DNA of 64,000 nt, from assembly GCA_050293315.1 (NCBI GenBank), contig JBNKMS010000015.1, forward strand, positions 35,650 to 99,649. Direction: 5' to 3'. Origin of the DNA: CBFDBF01 sp050293315 (lineage in GTDB: Bacteria > Pseudomonadota > Gammaproteobacteria > Chromatiales > Chromatiaceae). The first letter of the stretch is position 1. Each line of letters begins with the position of its first letter. The notes below the pieces were generated by a model. That model was not told where the DNA came from. It did not search any database and saw nothing but the letters and a program-made list of their open reading frames with translations. The position numbers and the translations under genes are program-made. Shown here piece after piece: positions 7,704-16,524 of the stretch.

Positions 7704-9056
7704 ATGCCCGCACCCGAGGCGGCCAAGAACAAACACCCCAATACCTCTATTGCATCCAGAGTACATCAGGAGCTGCACGAGCGCCCACCCCTGGATATCC
7801 AGCTCCCTGCGCACATCCACCACGTGGCCTATCTGCTGTCAGAACAGGCCGAGGATCGTAAAATGGCACGGCAGCATATACGCGAGCTGTTTATGGCCCT
7901 GGAAATAGAAGATGAGCGCGCCACCATTGGAGAGCGCCACGCGGTGGGGGAGAAACTCTACGCAAATGGCAATCTGCTACGCATAACCTGGGAGCTACAC
8001 TCAGAATTTGTCAGTTATACATTTACCCACATGGCGGCAGACCATAGCTCTCTTGGATTCGGCCCGCTTACCCTCCCACAGAATCTACCCAATACAGAAC
8101 CTGGCTGGGTGCGTATTGTGGCCCTAGATATCCTGGTCACCGACTGGCCAAATCTGGGCCTGACCGAGCGCCAGCACCTGTTTGGCAAGCACCGCCTCTA
8201 CGGCAGCCAGATTCAGTCCGGCAAGGCACAGGTCTGGACCACCCTGCAGTTGGACAGTGCCGACTGGGAACATTACCTGATACTGGCTGGAGAGCTCACC
8301 CCGGCACAACTGGGACGCCAGTTAAAACGGCTTATAGAGCTGGAGAACTACTATCACCTTATCCTGATGCCGCTAGAGGAGTTTCGCCAGCGCTCTACCG
8401 AGCTACGTGATCTGGAGATAGCCTTCACCCAACAAACCAGTGCCATGTTCAACACCCTGGTAAATACAGCGCCGGAGGAGGAGCGCCACTGGTTGGCTAA
8501 ACTGACTGAACATAGCGCCCGTGTCACCCGGTTGAAAGAGGTGATGCGCTACCGCATAGGGGCTGCCCAATCCTATCATGGACTATTCAAGCGACTGCTG
8601 AGTGCCCTGGAGGAGCAGCGTGTGGTTGAGGGTAACCAGCTACTTGGGACATTTCTGAGCGCACGCATAGATCCGGCGATGCGCGGCTACTCCAACTTCG
8701 ATGATAGGCTGGACTCACTCTCTCGCGGACTGGATCGCGCTACTGGCATGCTCCGCACCCGGGTCGAGATGTCGGTACAGAAACAGAATCTGGCCCTGCT
8801 GGAGGGAATGTCAAAACAGGGAAGGCAGCAGCTCATGCTGCAGATGACCGTGGAGGGTCTATCGGTAATCGTCCTCAGCTACTACCTAACAGGGCTATTT
8901 GGATACGCCATCAAGGCAATGGTAGGGGTGGGATGGATTGCCGGAGAACCGGAAATCTGGCAGGGAATACTGCTTCCGGTAGCGATTGCCATCGCCATCG
9001 GCATCAACCGTTTTGTCCATCGCAAGGTGCGAAAAATGGTCAAGCACGACCAATAA
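7704..9056 (+). CDS. DUF3422 family membrane protein
   Basis: 450 residues. The start HQELHERPPLDIQLPAHIHHVAYL and the long soluble, glutamate- and arginine-rich body followed by two C-terminal hydrophobic segments (about 377-398 and 415-430) are those of the DUF3422 family, which has no known function. A good Shine-Dalgarno (AGGAG) precedes ATG at 7704. It is divergent from ispG and converges on the K+ channel gene. The helical central region could form a coiled coil on the cytoplasmic side; this is inference. Confidence 0.85.
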   Translation: MPAPEAAKNKHPNTSIASRVHQELHERPPLDIQLPAHIHHVAYLLSEQAEDRKMARQHIRELFMALEIEDERATIGERHAVGEKLYANGNLLRITWELHSEFVSYTFTHMAADHSSLGFGPLTLPQNLPNTEPGWVRIVALDILVTDWPNLGLTERQHLFGKHRLYGSQIQSGKAQVWTTLQLDSADWEHYLILAGELTPAQLGRQLKRLIELENYYHLILMPLEEFRQRSTELRDLEIAFTQQTSAMFNTLVNTAPEEERHWLAKLTEHSARVTRLKEVMRYRIGAAQSYHGLFKRLLSALEEQRVVEGNQLLGTFLSARIDPAMRGYSNFDDRLDSLSRGLDRATGMLRTRVEMSVQKQNLALLEGMSKQGRQQLMLQMTVEGLSVIVLSYYLTGLFGYAIKAMVGVGWIAGEPEIWQGILLPVAIAIAIGINRFVHRKVRKMVKHDQ

Positions 9057-9099
9057 GGTATCGAACCAACGTTGTGCAGTGTGCAGTGGCAAGTGGAGT

Positions 9100-10815
9100 C
9101 TAAGCGCTCCCCTCTTGCTCCTGTTTACGCCGCAACATACGCCACAACAGCCCCTCAACACGCGCCTCTCCGGTCAGTAGATAACTGAGTACATGTTTAC
9201 TCTGTAGATTACGTTGCATAAGTAGTTCGATGGATGGGCGACCACAGCAAAGCAACCGATCCCCACGCTTCAGTACGGTACTCGGTTCGGGCAGGATCGT
9301 CCTGCTTTCACCACTTATATGCAGTAGTGGAATACACGGCAACTGCTGTTCTCTGTCTCGAGGGTGTAGCATAATGGTGCCAAGGGTAACCTCTGAACCT
9401 AAATCCGTCTCAGCACAGAGCGCCTCTGCAGATTCAGGCTGCAGATCAAATTCCCATACTGCCGGACTATGAGTGCCGACCAGGGCCGCAATACGACTGG
9501 CCAACTCACAGGCCCAGGAATCATCTTTAAATAGGGCAAGCCCTATAAATTTTGCCAACATTGGTGTTACCAGCAGGACCCGTATCTTCTCCGCAACTAT
9601 AGAGCTTGGATACATCACCATATCTGCATGCACCGCATCAAACAGGGCCTGATTCTCACGCCGATTCTGGCGCGCCACGACAAACAACTCTGGATTGAGC
9701 TCCCTGGCAGTCATAATGATGGAGAGATTATTAACGTCATCATCAGTCCCTGAGACCAGACCAACAGCCTTGTCTATATTGGCCTTCAATAGAGTGTCAG
9801 CTTCGGTACCACGACCGGTGATATAGCCAGGTGGTGGCGCATGCTCGCTATCCGGGTTTGCCTCAATAACCACTGCATCTATACCCTGATCCCTGAGACG
9901 GTTATATACAGCCCTTCCAAAACGGCCAAAACCGCAGACCACCCAGAGGCCATCATGCGGCGGATATATAGGCTCCTGTAGCTCATCTCCAGGCATACCG
10001 GAGAGCCACTCCTGTATTAGGTGGAGACAGGGGGCCTGAAAGGCGGTGGCCAAATGTAGAGAGAAGGTATCGAAGGGATCAATAATATAGTCGGTACCAA
10101 AAGAGCCCATATTGGCCTCGACATCGTGGGAATCGGCACGACAGATAACCAGGATATCCTTATGTAGTAATTTGGCCGTAATCGCGATCTTGAGATTCAG
10201 CTCGTTCTTGTTGGACAGGGCCACTACCCCGGCACAGAGTGGATGACTCAGCCCAGCCTTCAACATATTCTCCGGCTTACCGGCGTCACCGCACAACGCA
10301 GGTACATACAGGCGCATCACATCCATATGCAGGAGATCCAGACACTCTCGGTTGGCATCTATCACCACCGCCCCATGTCCATGATCCGTCAGCGCCCGTA
10401 CCAGAATACCGCCGGTCTCACCATACCCACAGACCAGATAGAAGCTATCGTGCAGCCGCCGCACGACACTGGAGAAACGTCTCTCGATCACTGCCCTGCG
10501 CAGTGCCGGATCCTGCACCAGCCGTATAAGGCTACCTATGGAGTAGATCCAGACCACTACCGTGGCGTAGATGGAGAAGATCACCCAGAGTCGCTGGGCA
10601 TCAGAGAATGTGTGGGGGATCTCGCCGAATCCGATGGTGGTAGCCATAAAACTGACAAAATATATGGCATGAAAGAAATCCATCCGCCACGTATTTCCAT
10701 CTGCATCCACCCCGGGAATTAGGGTCAATCCCAGAACGGTAACTGAGTGGGTTATAATCAGGGCCAGCAGCGGCGTCCGCATCCGCTGCATAACGATAAA
10801 GAAGATGGCCTCCAC
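9100..10815 (-). CDS. Potassium channel with two RCK/TrkA-N domains
   Basis: 571 residues. Two transmembrane helices flank a pore loop with selectivity-type filter TTIGFGE, followed by two Rossmann domains, each opening with a glycine-rich motif (VCGYGETGG near 128 and VCGFGRFGR near 290). RCK domains bind NAD(H), nucleotides or ions and gate the pore. A GTG at 10815 is the predicted start; ATG at 10791 is an alternative giving MQRMRTPLLALI. The DUF6394 membrane protein gene lies 31 bp upstream on the same strand, so the two probably form an operon. The tail carries an RCK_C-like segment. Confidence 0.85.
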   Translation of the reverse strand: MEAIFFIVMQRMRTPLLALIITHSVTVLGLTLIPGVDADGNTWRMDFFHAIYFVSFMATTIGFGEIPHTFSDAQRLWVIFSIYATVVVWIYSIGSLIRLVQDPALRRAVIERRFSSVVRRLHDSFYLVCGYGETGGILVRALTDHGHGAVVIDANRECLDLLHMDVMRLYVPALCGDAGKPENMLKAGLSHPLCAGVVALSNKNELNLKIAITAKLLHKDILVICRADSHDVEANMGSFGTDYIIDPFDTFSLHLATAFQAPCLHLIQEWLSGMPGDELQEPIYPPHDGLWVVCGFGRFGRAVYNRLRDQGIDAVVIEANPDSEHAPPPGYITGRGTEADTLLKANIDKAVGLVSGTDDDVNNLSIIMTARELNPELFVVARQNRRENQALFDAVHADMVMYPSSIVAEKIRVLLVTPMLAKFIGLALFKDDSWACELASRIAALVGTHSPAVWEFDLQPESAEALCAETDLGSEVTLGTIMLHPRDREQQLPCIPLLHISGESRTILPEPSTVLKRGDRLLCCGRPSIELLMQRNLQSKHVLSYLLTGEARVEGLLWRMLRRKQEQEGSA

Positions 10816-10846
10816 CAGGAAAGTACCTAGAGCAGAATAGCTGCGA

Positions 10847-11230
10847 TCAACGCCGCAACATTACCGTCTCAATTATAAGCAGCACCACCGATACTACATT
10901 TGCCAACATTGCACCCCCGGAGAGCGAGACAATACTGGCGACCACTGCAGGGGTGATACCGGCATCTGACATGTGTGCGGCAGCACCCCAGACCATGGCA
11001 GCCGCAAACAGTTGTAATAGTGCCACTAGACTGGTGGCCAGAAGCACTGCCCCCACCTGGGTACGATCACCAAACTTCAGCACCGTAGCAATCATGTTGA
11101 CCACTATCACTGCGAACAGCTCATATAGATGGTGATGGTCGGGGTCATCAATTGCACCGACAAAAAAACCAAAATTAAGCGTCAGCGCCAGTACAATAAA
11201 AAAGCCAAAGACCACTTTTTCCGGGTTCAT
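10847..11230 (-). CDS. DUF6394 family membrane protein
   Basis: 127 residues with four hydrophobic helices and the conserved N-terminal EKVVFGFFIVLALTLNFGFF followed by a histidine-rich DPDHHHLYELFAVIVVNMIA. I recognise this as the DUF6394 family, often encoded beside RCK-type potassium channels. It precedes the channel gene by 31 bp. The function is unknown; the pairing suggests an accessory subunit of the channel. Confidence 0.78.
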   Translation of the reverse strand: MNPEKVVFGFFIVLALTLNFGFFVGAIDDPDHHHLYELFAVIVVNMIATVLKFGDRTQVGAVLLATSLVALLQLFAAAMVWGAAAHMSDAGITPAVVASIVSLSGGAMLANVVSVVLLIIETVMLRR

Positions 11231-11258
11231 ACCTTACTCCTCACATTCTACCGTTCGC

Positions 11259-11285
11259 TATCAGTATTACTCAGTAATACTGATA
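11259..11285. promoter_or_regulatory. Perfect 12-bp inverted repeat in divergent promoter region
   Basis: TATCAGTATTAC, a 3-base loop TCA, then the exact complement GTAATACTGATA. It lies 29 bp upstream of the DUF6394 start, between this gene and the divergent cbrX-like gene. It could be an operator or a transcribed hairpin; no T-tract follows. Confidence 0.6.
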
Positions 11286-11426
11286 ATAGCCTGAACATGA
11301 CTCTATTTCCTACATTGCTCAGAGTCATATCAACTCAGCCGTTGCATTGAGCACAGCGGTTGTGTGCTGGTGTCCGCCTGGTTTGAGTATGGCACCAGGT
11401 TCAGGTCTAGTCGTACCGAATATTAT

Positions 11427-11443
11427 TGTTACATTTAGTAACA
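11427..11443. promoter_or_regulatory. TGTTAC-N5-GTAACA dyad, candidate CbrB-like site
   Basis: A perfect 17-bp dyad TGTTAC-ATTTA-GTAACA lies 36 bp upstream of the cbrX-like ATG. A one-mismatch copy with the same spacing (TGTTTC-TTTAG-GTAACA) occurs upstream of the DUF4212 gene. From memory, CbrB sites in Pseudomonas also use TGTTAC/GTAACA half-sites, but with a longer spacer. Confidence 0.5.
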
Positions 11444-11479
11444 TATGCTAGCATCATAGCAGCTGAGGTACTGTGATAG

Positions 11480-11680
11480 ATGGCCCTCCAACCCAACCAG
11501 GACAAACTTAAAGAGCGCACCCTGCTACTGGTTTTGCTGGCGCTGTTTCTGTTTGCCTCCCCTCTGACCGTGACCTGGGCCTGGGGCAGCTCCTTCTGGC
11601 TACTCCCCTATATGCCCTGGCTGTTGATAATCATCATTGGTGGCTGGTTACACTATAGGTACGGCCGCTATGACATATGA
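11480..11680 (+). CDS. Small membrane protein upstream of cbrA (CbrX-like position)
   Basis: 66 residues: a charged start MALQPNQDKLKERT, then two hydrophobic stretches (about 16-36 and 40-56) and a basic end. It overlaps the kinase start by 11 bp, so translation is probably coupled. In Pseudomonas a small ORF called cbrX overlaps cbrA in the same way; similarity here is by position and size, and sequence homology was not tested. A role in ensuring kinase translation or folding is inference. Confidence 0.7.
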   Translation: MALQPNQDKLKERTLLLVLLALFLFASPLTVTWAWGSSFWLLPYMPWLLIIIIGGWLHYRYGRYDI

Positions 11681-14612
11681 ACTGGGAGTCCTGTTTGGCA
11701 TCACAATCCTCTATCTGCTGCTGCTGTTCCTGGTCGCCTACGCCACCGAGAGCGGCTGGATCCCGGAGCGCCTAACCCACAATCCAGTTGTATATGTGCT
11801 CTCGCTCGGGGTCTATGCAACCTCCTGGAGCTACTACGGCAGTGTCGGCTTTGCCGAACGCCAAGGGTTTCTATTTCTGACCATCTATCTTGGGGTAACC
11901 ATCGCCTTTCTGCTTGCCCCCCTGTTGCTACGGCCACTACTGCGCCTCACCCGAGATTATCAACTGACCTCTCTGGCAGACCTTTTCGCCTTCCGCTATC
12001 GCAGTCATGCTGCTGGAGTGATCGTAACCCTGTTCATGCTGCTTGGTTCACTACCCTACATAGCCCTGCAGATCAGGGCAGTGACTGAATCGCTCGGGGT
12101 ACTAACCCAAGAGGCCACACCACAACCACTGGCCCTCTGGTTCTGTATCATCCTGATCGCATTTGCGATGCTGTTCGGTGCCAGACACACATCACCACGC
12201 GAGAAGCATCACGGCCTGGTGGTAGCCATCGCCTTCGAGTCATTTATCAAGCTAGTGGCCCTGTTTATAGTTGGGATGTTTGCACTGTTTGGTATCTTTT
12301 CCGGCCCCTCAGATCTAGGCCTATGGCTGCAGGCACACCCCGAGGTAACAGAGTCGCTGTATGCACCGGTACGAGAGGGTCCATGGTTTACCCTGCTATT
12401 TCTCGCCTTTGCTGCGGCCTTCCTGCTACCACGCCAGTTCCATATGGCGTTTGCGGAGAACCTCTCACCGCGGGCACTGGGAAGTGCAAGCTGGGGATTT
12501 CCCCTATTCCTGCTGATACTAAATCTTGCCATCCCGCCCATCCTGTTGGCTGGACGGATGCTGCAACTGGATATAGATCCAGACTACTATGTCCTCGGCA
12601 TCACCCTGGCCAGGGGGCCTGACTGGCTGCCGGTGGTAGCCTTTATCGGCGGCCTCTCTGCCGCCAGTGCGATGGTTATCGTAACCACCCTCGCCCTCTC
12701 GTCCATGTGTCTGAACCATATACTACTGCCTGCCAGTTACCCTGACCCAAAGGTACACCTATACCACTGGCTGCTATGGGGCCGCCGCTTTTTGATCGGC
12801 ATAATTATCATGAGCGGTTTTATGTTCTACCGAATGCTGGAACACAACCAGGGTCTGGTGCAGCTAGGGCTCATATCATTCGTTGCCGTCGCCCAGTTTA
12901 TCCCAGGCATCATTGGTGCCCTCTATTGGCGCCGTGCCACCCGCTTCGGTTTCATCACCGGACTTTTGGGTGGCATCCTGGTCTGGGCCATTACTCTGCT
13001 GTTACCGCTACTGGAGACCTCCGGGATAACTACAATCACCTTTGACCTGCAGCCGCTGCACATTCGCTCAGAGCTCAGCCACTGGGAGTTTGCCACCTTC
13101 TGGTCACTGGCAATCAATACCTTTCTGTTTGTTGCCATCTCTCTTGTAACCAGACAGTCCAAGGAGGAAGAGCTGGCGGCCAACGCCTGTCGCAGTGATG
13201 CAGTGATACCCCTCTCTGGGGTGGTGGCGGCACGCTCACCACAACAGTTCATAGAGGGGTTGGCCGGGATGATCGGTCGGGTCACGGCAAACAAGGAGGT
13301 GGCACAGGCACTCCAGGACCTGGGACTGGATAGTAGTGAGAGCCGACCGGCAGAGCTGCGCCAGTTGCGGGAGAGGATTGAACGCAACCTATCAGGGCTG
13401 GTAGGACCACAGACGGCCCACATGATCATCAACCAACGGCTGGAGATGGATGGCCTAGCCAAGACCGCCCTCGCCGACTCCATACGCTACGCGGAGAAAC
13501 GGCTAGAGCAGTCCCGCATGCAGCTGCAGGGACTGACCGCCGATCTGGATACCCTGCGCCGTTTTCACCGCCAGATCCTGCTTGATCTGCCGCTGGGGGT
13601 ATGCGCAGTCGACCCGGAGCAGACCATTATTATCTGGAACCCGGCGATGGAGGCCGCCAGCGGAATCCTCTCAGAGGATGCGGTTGAGCGCTATCTCGGT
13701 ACCCTCCCCAACCCCTGGGGCGAGCTGCTACGAGGCTTTGCCCTGGCCCAGGATGAGCATATACACAATATGGAGCTGAAGCTGGACGGCAGTTCCCACT
13801 GGTTTAACCTGCACAAAGCGACGGTACTGGACACCACCCTGGCAAGAGAGAAGCATAGTGAGCAGACCGGCCTGGTCATACTATTGGAAGATCTGACCAA
13901 TCTGGAGGCCCTGGAGGCAGAACTCGCCCATAGTGACCGCCTCGCCTCTATAGGCCGACTGGCCGCTGGAGTGGCGCATGAGATCGGAAATCCGGTTACC
14001 GGCATTGCCTCACTGGCACAGAATCTCCGAGGCGAGAGAGATCCGGCCATTATAGATGGAAGCGTCCACGAGATAATCCAGCAGACCCAGCGAATCACCG
14101 GGATTGTGCGCTCGCTGATGAACTTTAGCCGTAGCGGCTCACAGAAACCGTATCAATCGTTCCCTCTCGCTGAGATTGCGGATGAGGCGATCCGTCTGGT
14201 GCAACTAACCCCCCATGGTCACCGGGTCGAATATCGCAACAACGCCCCCGTAGGACTAGAGGTCTATGGAGATCGTCAAAGACTCTCCCAGGTACTGCTG
14301 AATCTGTTAACCAATGCCAGTGATGCCTCCGAACCGGGAGAACAGATTGAGCTACATGCCAATATTTCAGGCCAGGGGGTCAAGATCGAGATTGTAGATC
14401 ATGGCAAGGGCATCCCGGCGAATATACAGGAGTTGATATTTGAGCCCTTCTACACCACCAAACCACCGGGTGAAGGGACAGGTCTGGGGCTCTCCATGGC
14501 GCATAAGATCATCAGCGAACACAGTGGCACTATTGAGATCGACTCCACACCTGGGACAGGCACACGCATCATCATCTATCTACCTAACAATTCAGGCGAG
14601 CCATTGAAATGA
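11670..14612 (+). CDS. cbrA: CbrA-like sensor kinase with Na+/solute symporter input domain
   Basis: 980 residues from ATG at 11670. The N-terminal half (about 1-490) has some 13 hydrophobic helices of the sodium:solute symporter family, followed by a linker with helices, a PAS-like domain (about 635-745: LDLPLGVCAVDPEQTIIIWN), the H-box SIGRLAAGVAHEIGNPVTGI and an HATPase domain with N-box LLNLLTNASDA, DHGKGIP and GEGTGLGLS. All kinase motifs look intact. Pseudomonas CbrA has the same architecture and about 983 residues. Stop and the regulator start overlap (ATGA). The expected role is control of carbon and nitrogen use; the adjoining symporter and acs suggest acetate or other short acids. 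Confidence 0.9.
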   Translation: MTYELGVLFGITILYLLLLFLVAYATESGWIPERLTHNPVVYVLSLGVYATSWSYYGSVGFAERQGFLFLTIYLGVTIAFLLAPLLLRPLLRLTRDYQLTSLADLFAFRYRSHAAGVIVTLFMLLGSLPYIALQIRAVTESLGVLTQEATPQPLALWFCIILIAFAMLFGARHTSPREKHHGLVVAIAFESFIKLVALFIVGMFALFGIFSGPSDLGLWLQAHPEVTESLYAPVREGPWFTLLFLAFAAAFLLPRQFHMAFAENLSPRALGSASWGFPLFLLILNLAIPPILLAGRMLQLDIDPDYYVLGITLARGPDWLPVVAFIGGLSAASAMVIVTTLALSSMCLNHILLPASYPDPKVHLYHWLLWGRRFLIGIIIMSGFMFYRMLEHNQGLVQLGLISFVAVAQFIPGIIGALYWRRATRFGFITGLLGGILVWAITLLLPLLETSGITTITFDLQPLHIRSELSHWEFATFWSLAINTFLFVAISLVTRQSKEEELAANACRSDAVIPLSGVVAARSPQQFIEGLAGMIGRVTANKEVAQALQDLGLDSSESRPAELRQLRERIERNLSGLVGPQTAHMIINQRLEMDGLAKTALADSIRYAEKRLEQSRMQLQGLTADLDTLRRFHRQILLDLPLGVCAVDPEQTIIIWNPAMEAASGILSEDAVERYLGTLPNPWGELLRGFALAQDEHIHNMELKLDGSSHWFNLHKATVLDTTLAREKHSEQTGLVILLEDLTNLEALEAELAHSDRLASIGRLAAGVAHEIGNPVTGIASLAQNLRGERDPAIIDGSVHEIIQQTQRITGIVRSLMNFSRSGSQKPYQSFPLAEIADEAIRLVQLTPHGHRVEYRNNAPVGLEVYGDRQRLSQVLLNLLTNASDASEPGEQIELHANISGQGVKIEIVDHGKGIPANIQELIFEPFYTTKPPGEGTGLGLSMAHKIISEHSGTIEIDSTPGTGTRIIIYLPNNSGEPLK

Positions 14613-15931
14613 ACCGCATACTTATCATCGAAGATGAGAGCGTCATTCGTAATGCGCTCAGACGTCTGCTCGAAAAAAACAACTACAGTGTGGCCGAGGC
14701 GCAATCCGTAGAGGAGGCGGAAGAGCTGTTCCAGTTCTCAGGGTTTGATCTCATCATCAGTGACCTGCGGCTACCTGGCGCACCAGGTACTGAGGTAATT
14801 GCAAAGGCAGGTACAACCCCGGTGCTGATCATGACCAGCTACGCCAGTGTCCCCTCGGCTGTAGATGCAATGAAACAGGGTGCCGCCGATTATATAGCCA
14901 AGCCGTTCGATCACGATGAGCTACTGCTGCTGGTCAGGCGCACCCTTGACCAGTCACAACAACAGCGCCAGCAGGAGGTGCTCAAGACCGAACTGGAGCA
15001 AAACTACCCGGTCAAGGGGATGGTAGGTAAATCCCCCGAGATGCAGGCCGTGTGTAAACTGATAAGCAAGGTGGCCCCCACCGATGCGACCGTCCTGATC
15101 CTGGGCGAATCCGGGACCGGCAAAGAGCTGGTGGCCAGGGCACTGCATGAGCAGAGCAACCGCAACCAGGCACCATTCGTCGTATTCAACTGTGCAGCCG
15201 TCCCGGAACATAAGATTGAGGCAGAACTGTTCGGTCATGGCCAGGAGACTGAAGAGGTTGAGCCATCCCTGCTGACCAAGGCCAGGGGCGGGACCATCTT
15301 TCTGGATGAGATCGGAGAGCTGCCGGCTGCAGCCCAGGCACGTCTATTGAGACTGCTACAGGGTGACGAACATGAGACCGCCGAGCAGATAAATCTACGT
15401 ATTGTAGCTGCCACCCACCGCGACATTAGGCAGCTGGTACAAAAACAACGGTTTCGCGGTGATCTCTATTTTCGACTGCGGGTGGTGGAGATGACGCTGC
15501 CGCCACTACGTGAACGCGGAGATGATATCCGCGATCTATCAATCTTTCTGTTAGAGAAGATATGTCACCAGTTAAATCGCCCGGCGATGACCATGAGCCA
15601 TACCGCTCTGGAGGCGATCCGCCGCTACAACTGGCCGGGTAATGTACGCGAGCTCTCCAACGCCATTGAGCGAGCGGTCATCCTCTGCGATGGTGACAGC
15701 ATCACCCCTGAACTTCTGGCCATAGATCACCCAACCGCCGCCAGTAGCAAGGGAAGCGGAAAATTGGAGGAGAACCTCTCACTAGAGGAGTATTTCCGGC
15801 AGTTCGTCCTCGAACACCAAGACCATATGACCGAAACGGCAATGGCAAAAAAGCTCGGTATCAGCCGCAAGGCACTGTGGGAGCGACGTCAGCGTTTCGG
15901 TATACCGAAGCCCTCAAAACGTAACAAATAG
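14609..15931 (+). CDS. cbrB: CbrB-like response regulator, AAA+ domain without GAFTGA
   Basis: 440 residues: receiver domain with phosphoacceptor D52 (ISDLRLPG) and K98 (AKPF), AAA+ domain with Walker A GESGTGKE (166-173) and Walker B GTIFLDEIGELP, arginine finger FRGDLYFRLR, and a C-terminal Fis-type HTH (MAKKLGISRKALWERRQRFG). The loop that in sigma-54 activators carries GAFTGA should sit between FGH (208-210) and GGT (227-229); here it reads GQETEEVEPSLLTKAR. A protein without this loop should not be able to remodel sigma-54 holoenzyme, so it may act with sigma-70 like TyrR-type relatives. The start overlaps the kinase stop by 4 bp. Confidence 0.88.
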   Translation: MNRILIIEDESVIRNALRRLLEKNNYSVAEAQSVEEAEELFQFSGFDLIISDLRLPGAPGTEVIAKAGTTPVLIMTSYASVPSAVDAMKQGAADYIAKPFDHDELLLLVRRTLDQSQQQRQQEVLKTELEQNYPVKGMVGKSPEMQAVCKLISKVAPTDATVLILGESGTGKELVARALHEQSNRNQAPFVVFNCAAVPEHKIEAELFGHGQETEEVEPSLLTKARGGTIFLDEIGELPAAAQARLLRLLQGDEHETAEQINLRIVAATHRDIRQLVQKQRFRGDLYFRLRVVEMTLPPLRERGDDIRDLSIFLLEKICHQLNRPAMTMSHTALEAIRRYNWPGNVRELSNAIERAVILCDGDSITPELLAIDHPTAASSKGSGKLEENLSLEEYFRQFVLEHQDHMTETAMAKKLGISRKALWERRQRFGIPKPSKRNK

Positions 15932-16256
15932 CCGCTGATCGCTAAAATTGCCAAGATTTTTTCCCCTTTTACCTCTGGGAACACTACTGTTTCTTTAGGT
16001 AACACTATGCCAAATTTTAGTTACCAAAGGGATCACTTTAGCCCTATTTGCCGCAATATTTAGTGAATATGACGCCTCTTGTTCAGTTGACATCGCATCC
16101 CCATTGATTCAGTTTCAGGTACACGCTATCCGCCCCGCGATGGATAGGCGGATAATTTTAATAATTTAGGGTAACAGTTCCGGGGAAAACGGCTGCTGCC
16201 TTCCAGTTGATAGCAACTATTGACTTAACTCTACTGCAACGGGAGTGACCTAAAAG
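15932..16256. other. Intergenic region upstream of DUF4212-symporter operon
   Basis: 325 bp with no gene. It contains a one-mismatch TGTTAC-type dyad at 15988-16004, a GGTAAC-N16-GTTACC inverted repeat at 15998-16025, and a further TTTAGGGTAACA at 16165-16176. No good -24/-12 sigma-54 promoter (TGGCAC-N5-TTGC) was found. A TTGACA occurs at 16087 but without a convincing -10. Probably the regulatory region of the symporter genes. Confidence 0.6.
15988..16025. promoter_or_regulatory. Overlapping GTAAC/GTTAC dyads, candidate operator
   Basis: TGTTTC-TTTAG-GTAACA (15988-16004) copies the perfect dyad in front of the cbrX-like gene with one mismatch, and its right half pairs again with GTTACC at 16020-16025 through a 16-bp spacer. 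The position about 230-270 bp upstream of the DUF4212 start suits an activator bound at a distance. Confidence 0.45.
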
Positions 16257-16511
16257 ATGAACAATCGAGCTGCAGAGTACTGGAAAGCGAACGTGCGCCT
16301 AGTATCAATTTTACTGGTGATATGGTTCGTTGTCTCATACCTGTTCGGGGTCCTACTGGTAGACCAGTTAAATGCCATCAAGATCGGCGGCGCCGGTCTG
16401 GGCTTCTGGTTCGCCCAACAGGGTTCCATCTACGCCTTCCTTATTCTGATCTACGTTTATGTGAAACGCATGAACAAGATGGATCGGGAATTCGACGTGC
16501 ACGAAGACTGA
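16257..16511 (+). CDS. DUF4212 small subunit of acetate-type symporter
   Basis: 84 residues with two hydrophobic helices (about 12-35 and 48-70), the sequence RLVSILLVIWFVVSYLFGVLLVDQLN and a central GGAGLGFWFAQQGSIY. This is the DUF4212 family, always found just before sodium:solute symporters of the VC_2705 subfamily. It ends 13 bp before the symporter start and is presumed to be its partner. GGGAG lies upstream of the ATG with a long spacer. Confidence 0.92.
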   Translation: MNNRAAEYWKANVRLVSILLVIWFVVSYLFGVLLVDQLNAIKIGGAGLGFWFAQQGSIYAFLILIYVYVKRMNKMDREFDVHED

Positions 16512-16524
16512 GGAGACCTGATTC

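Noticed and set aside
15932..16256. Sigma-54 promoter for the DUF4212-symporter operon
   Set aside because: Searched for TGGCAC-N5-TTGC; best candidates (around 15977) match too few positions.
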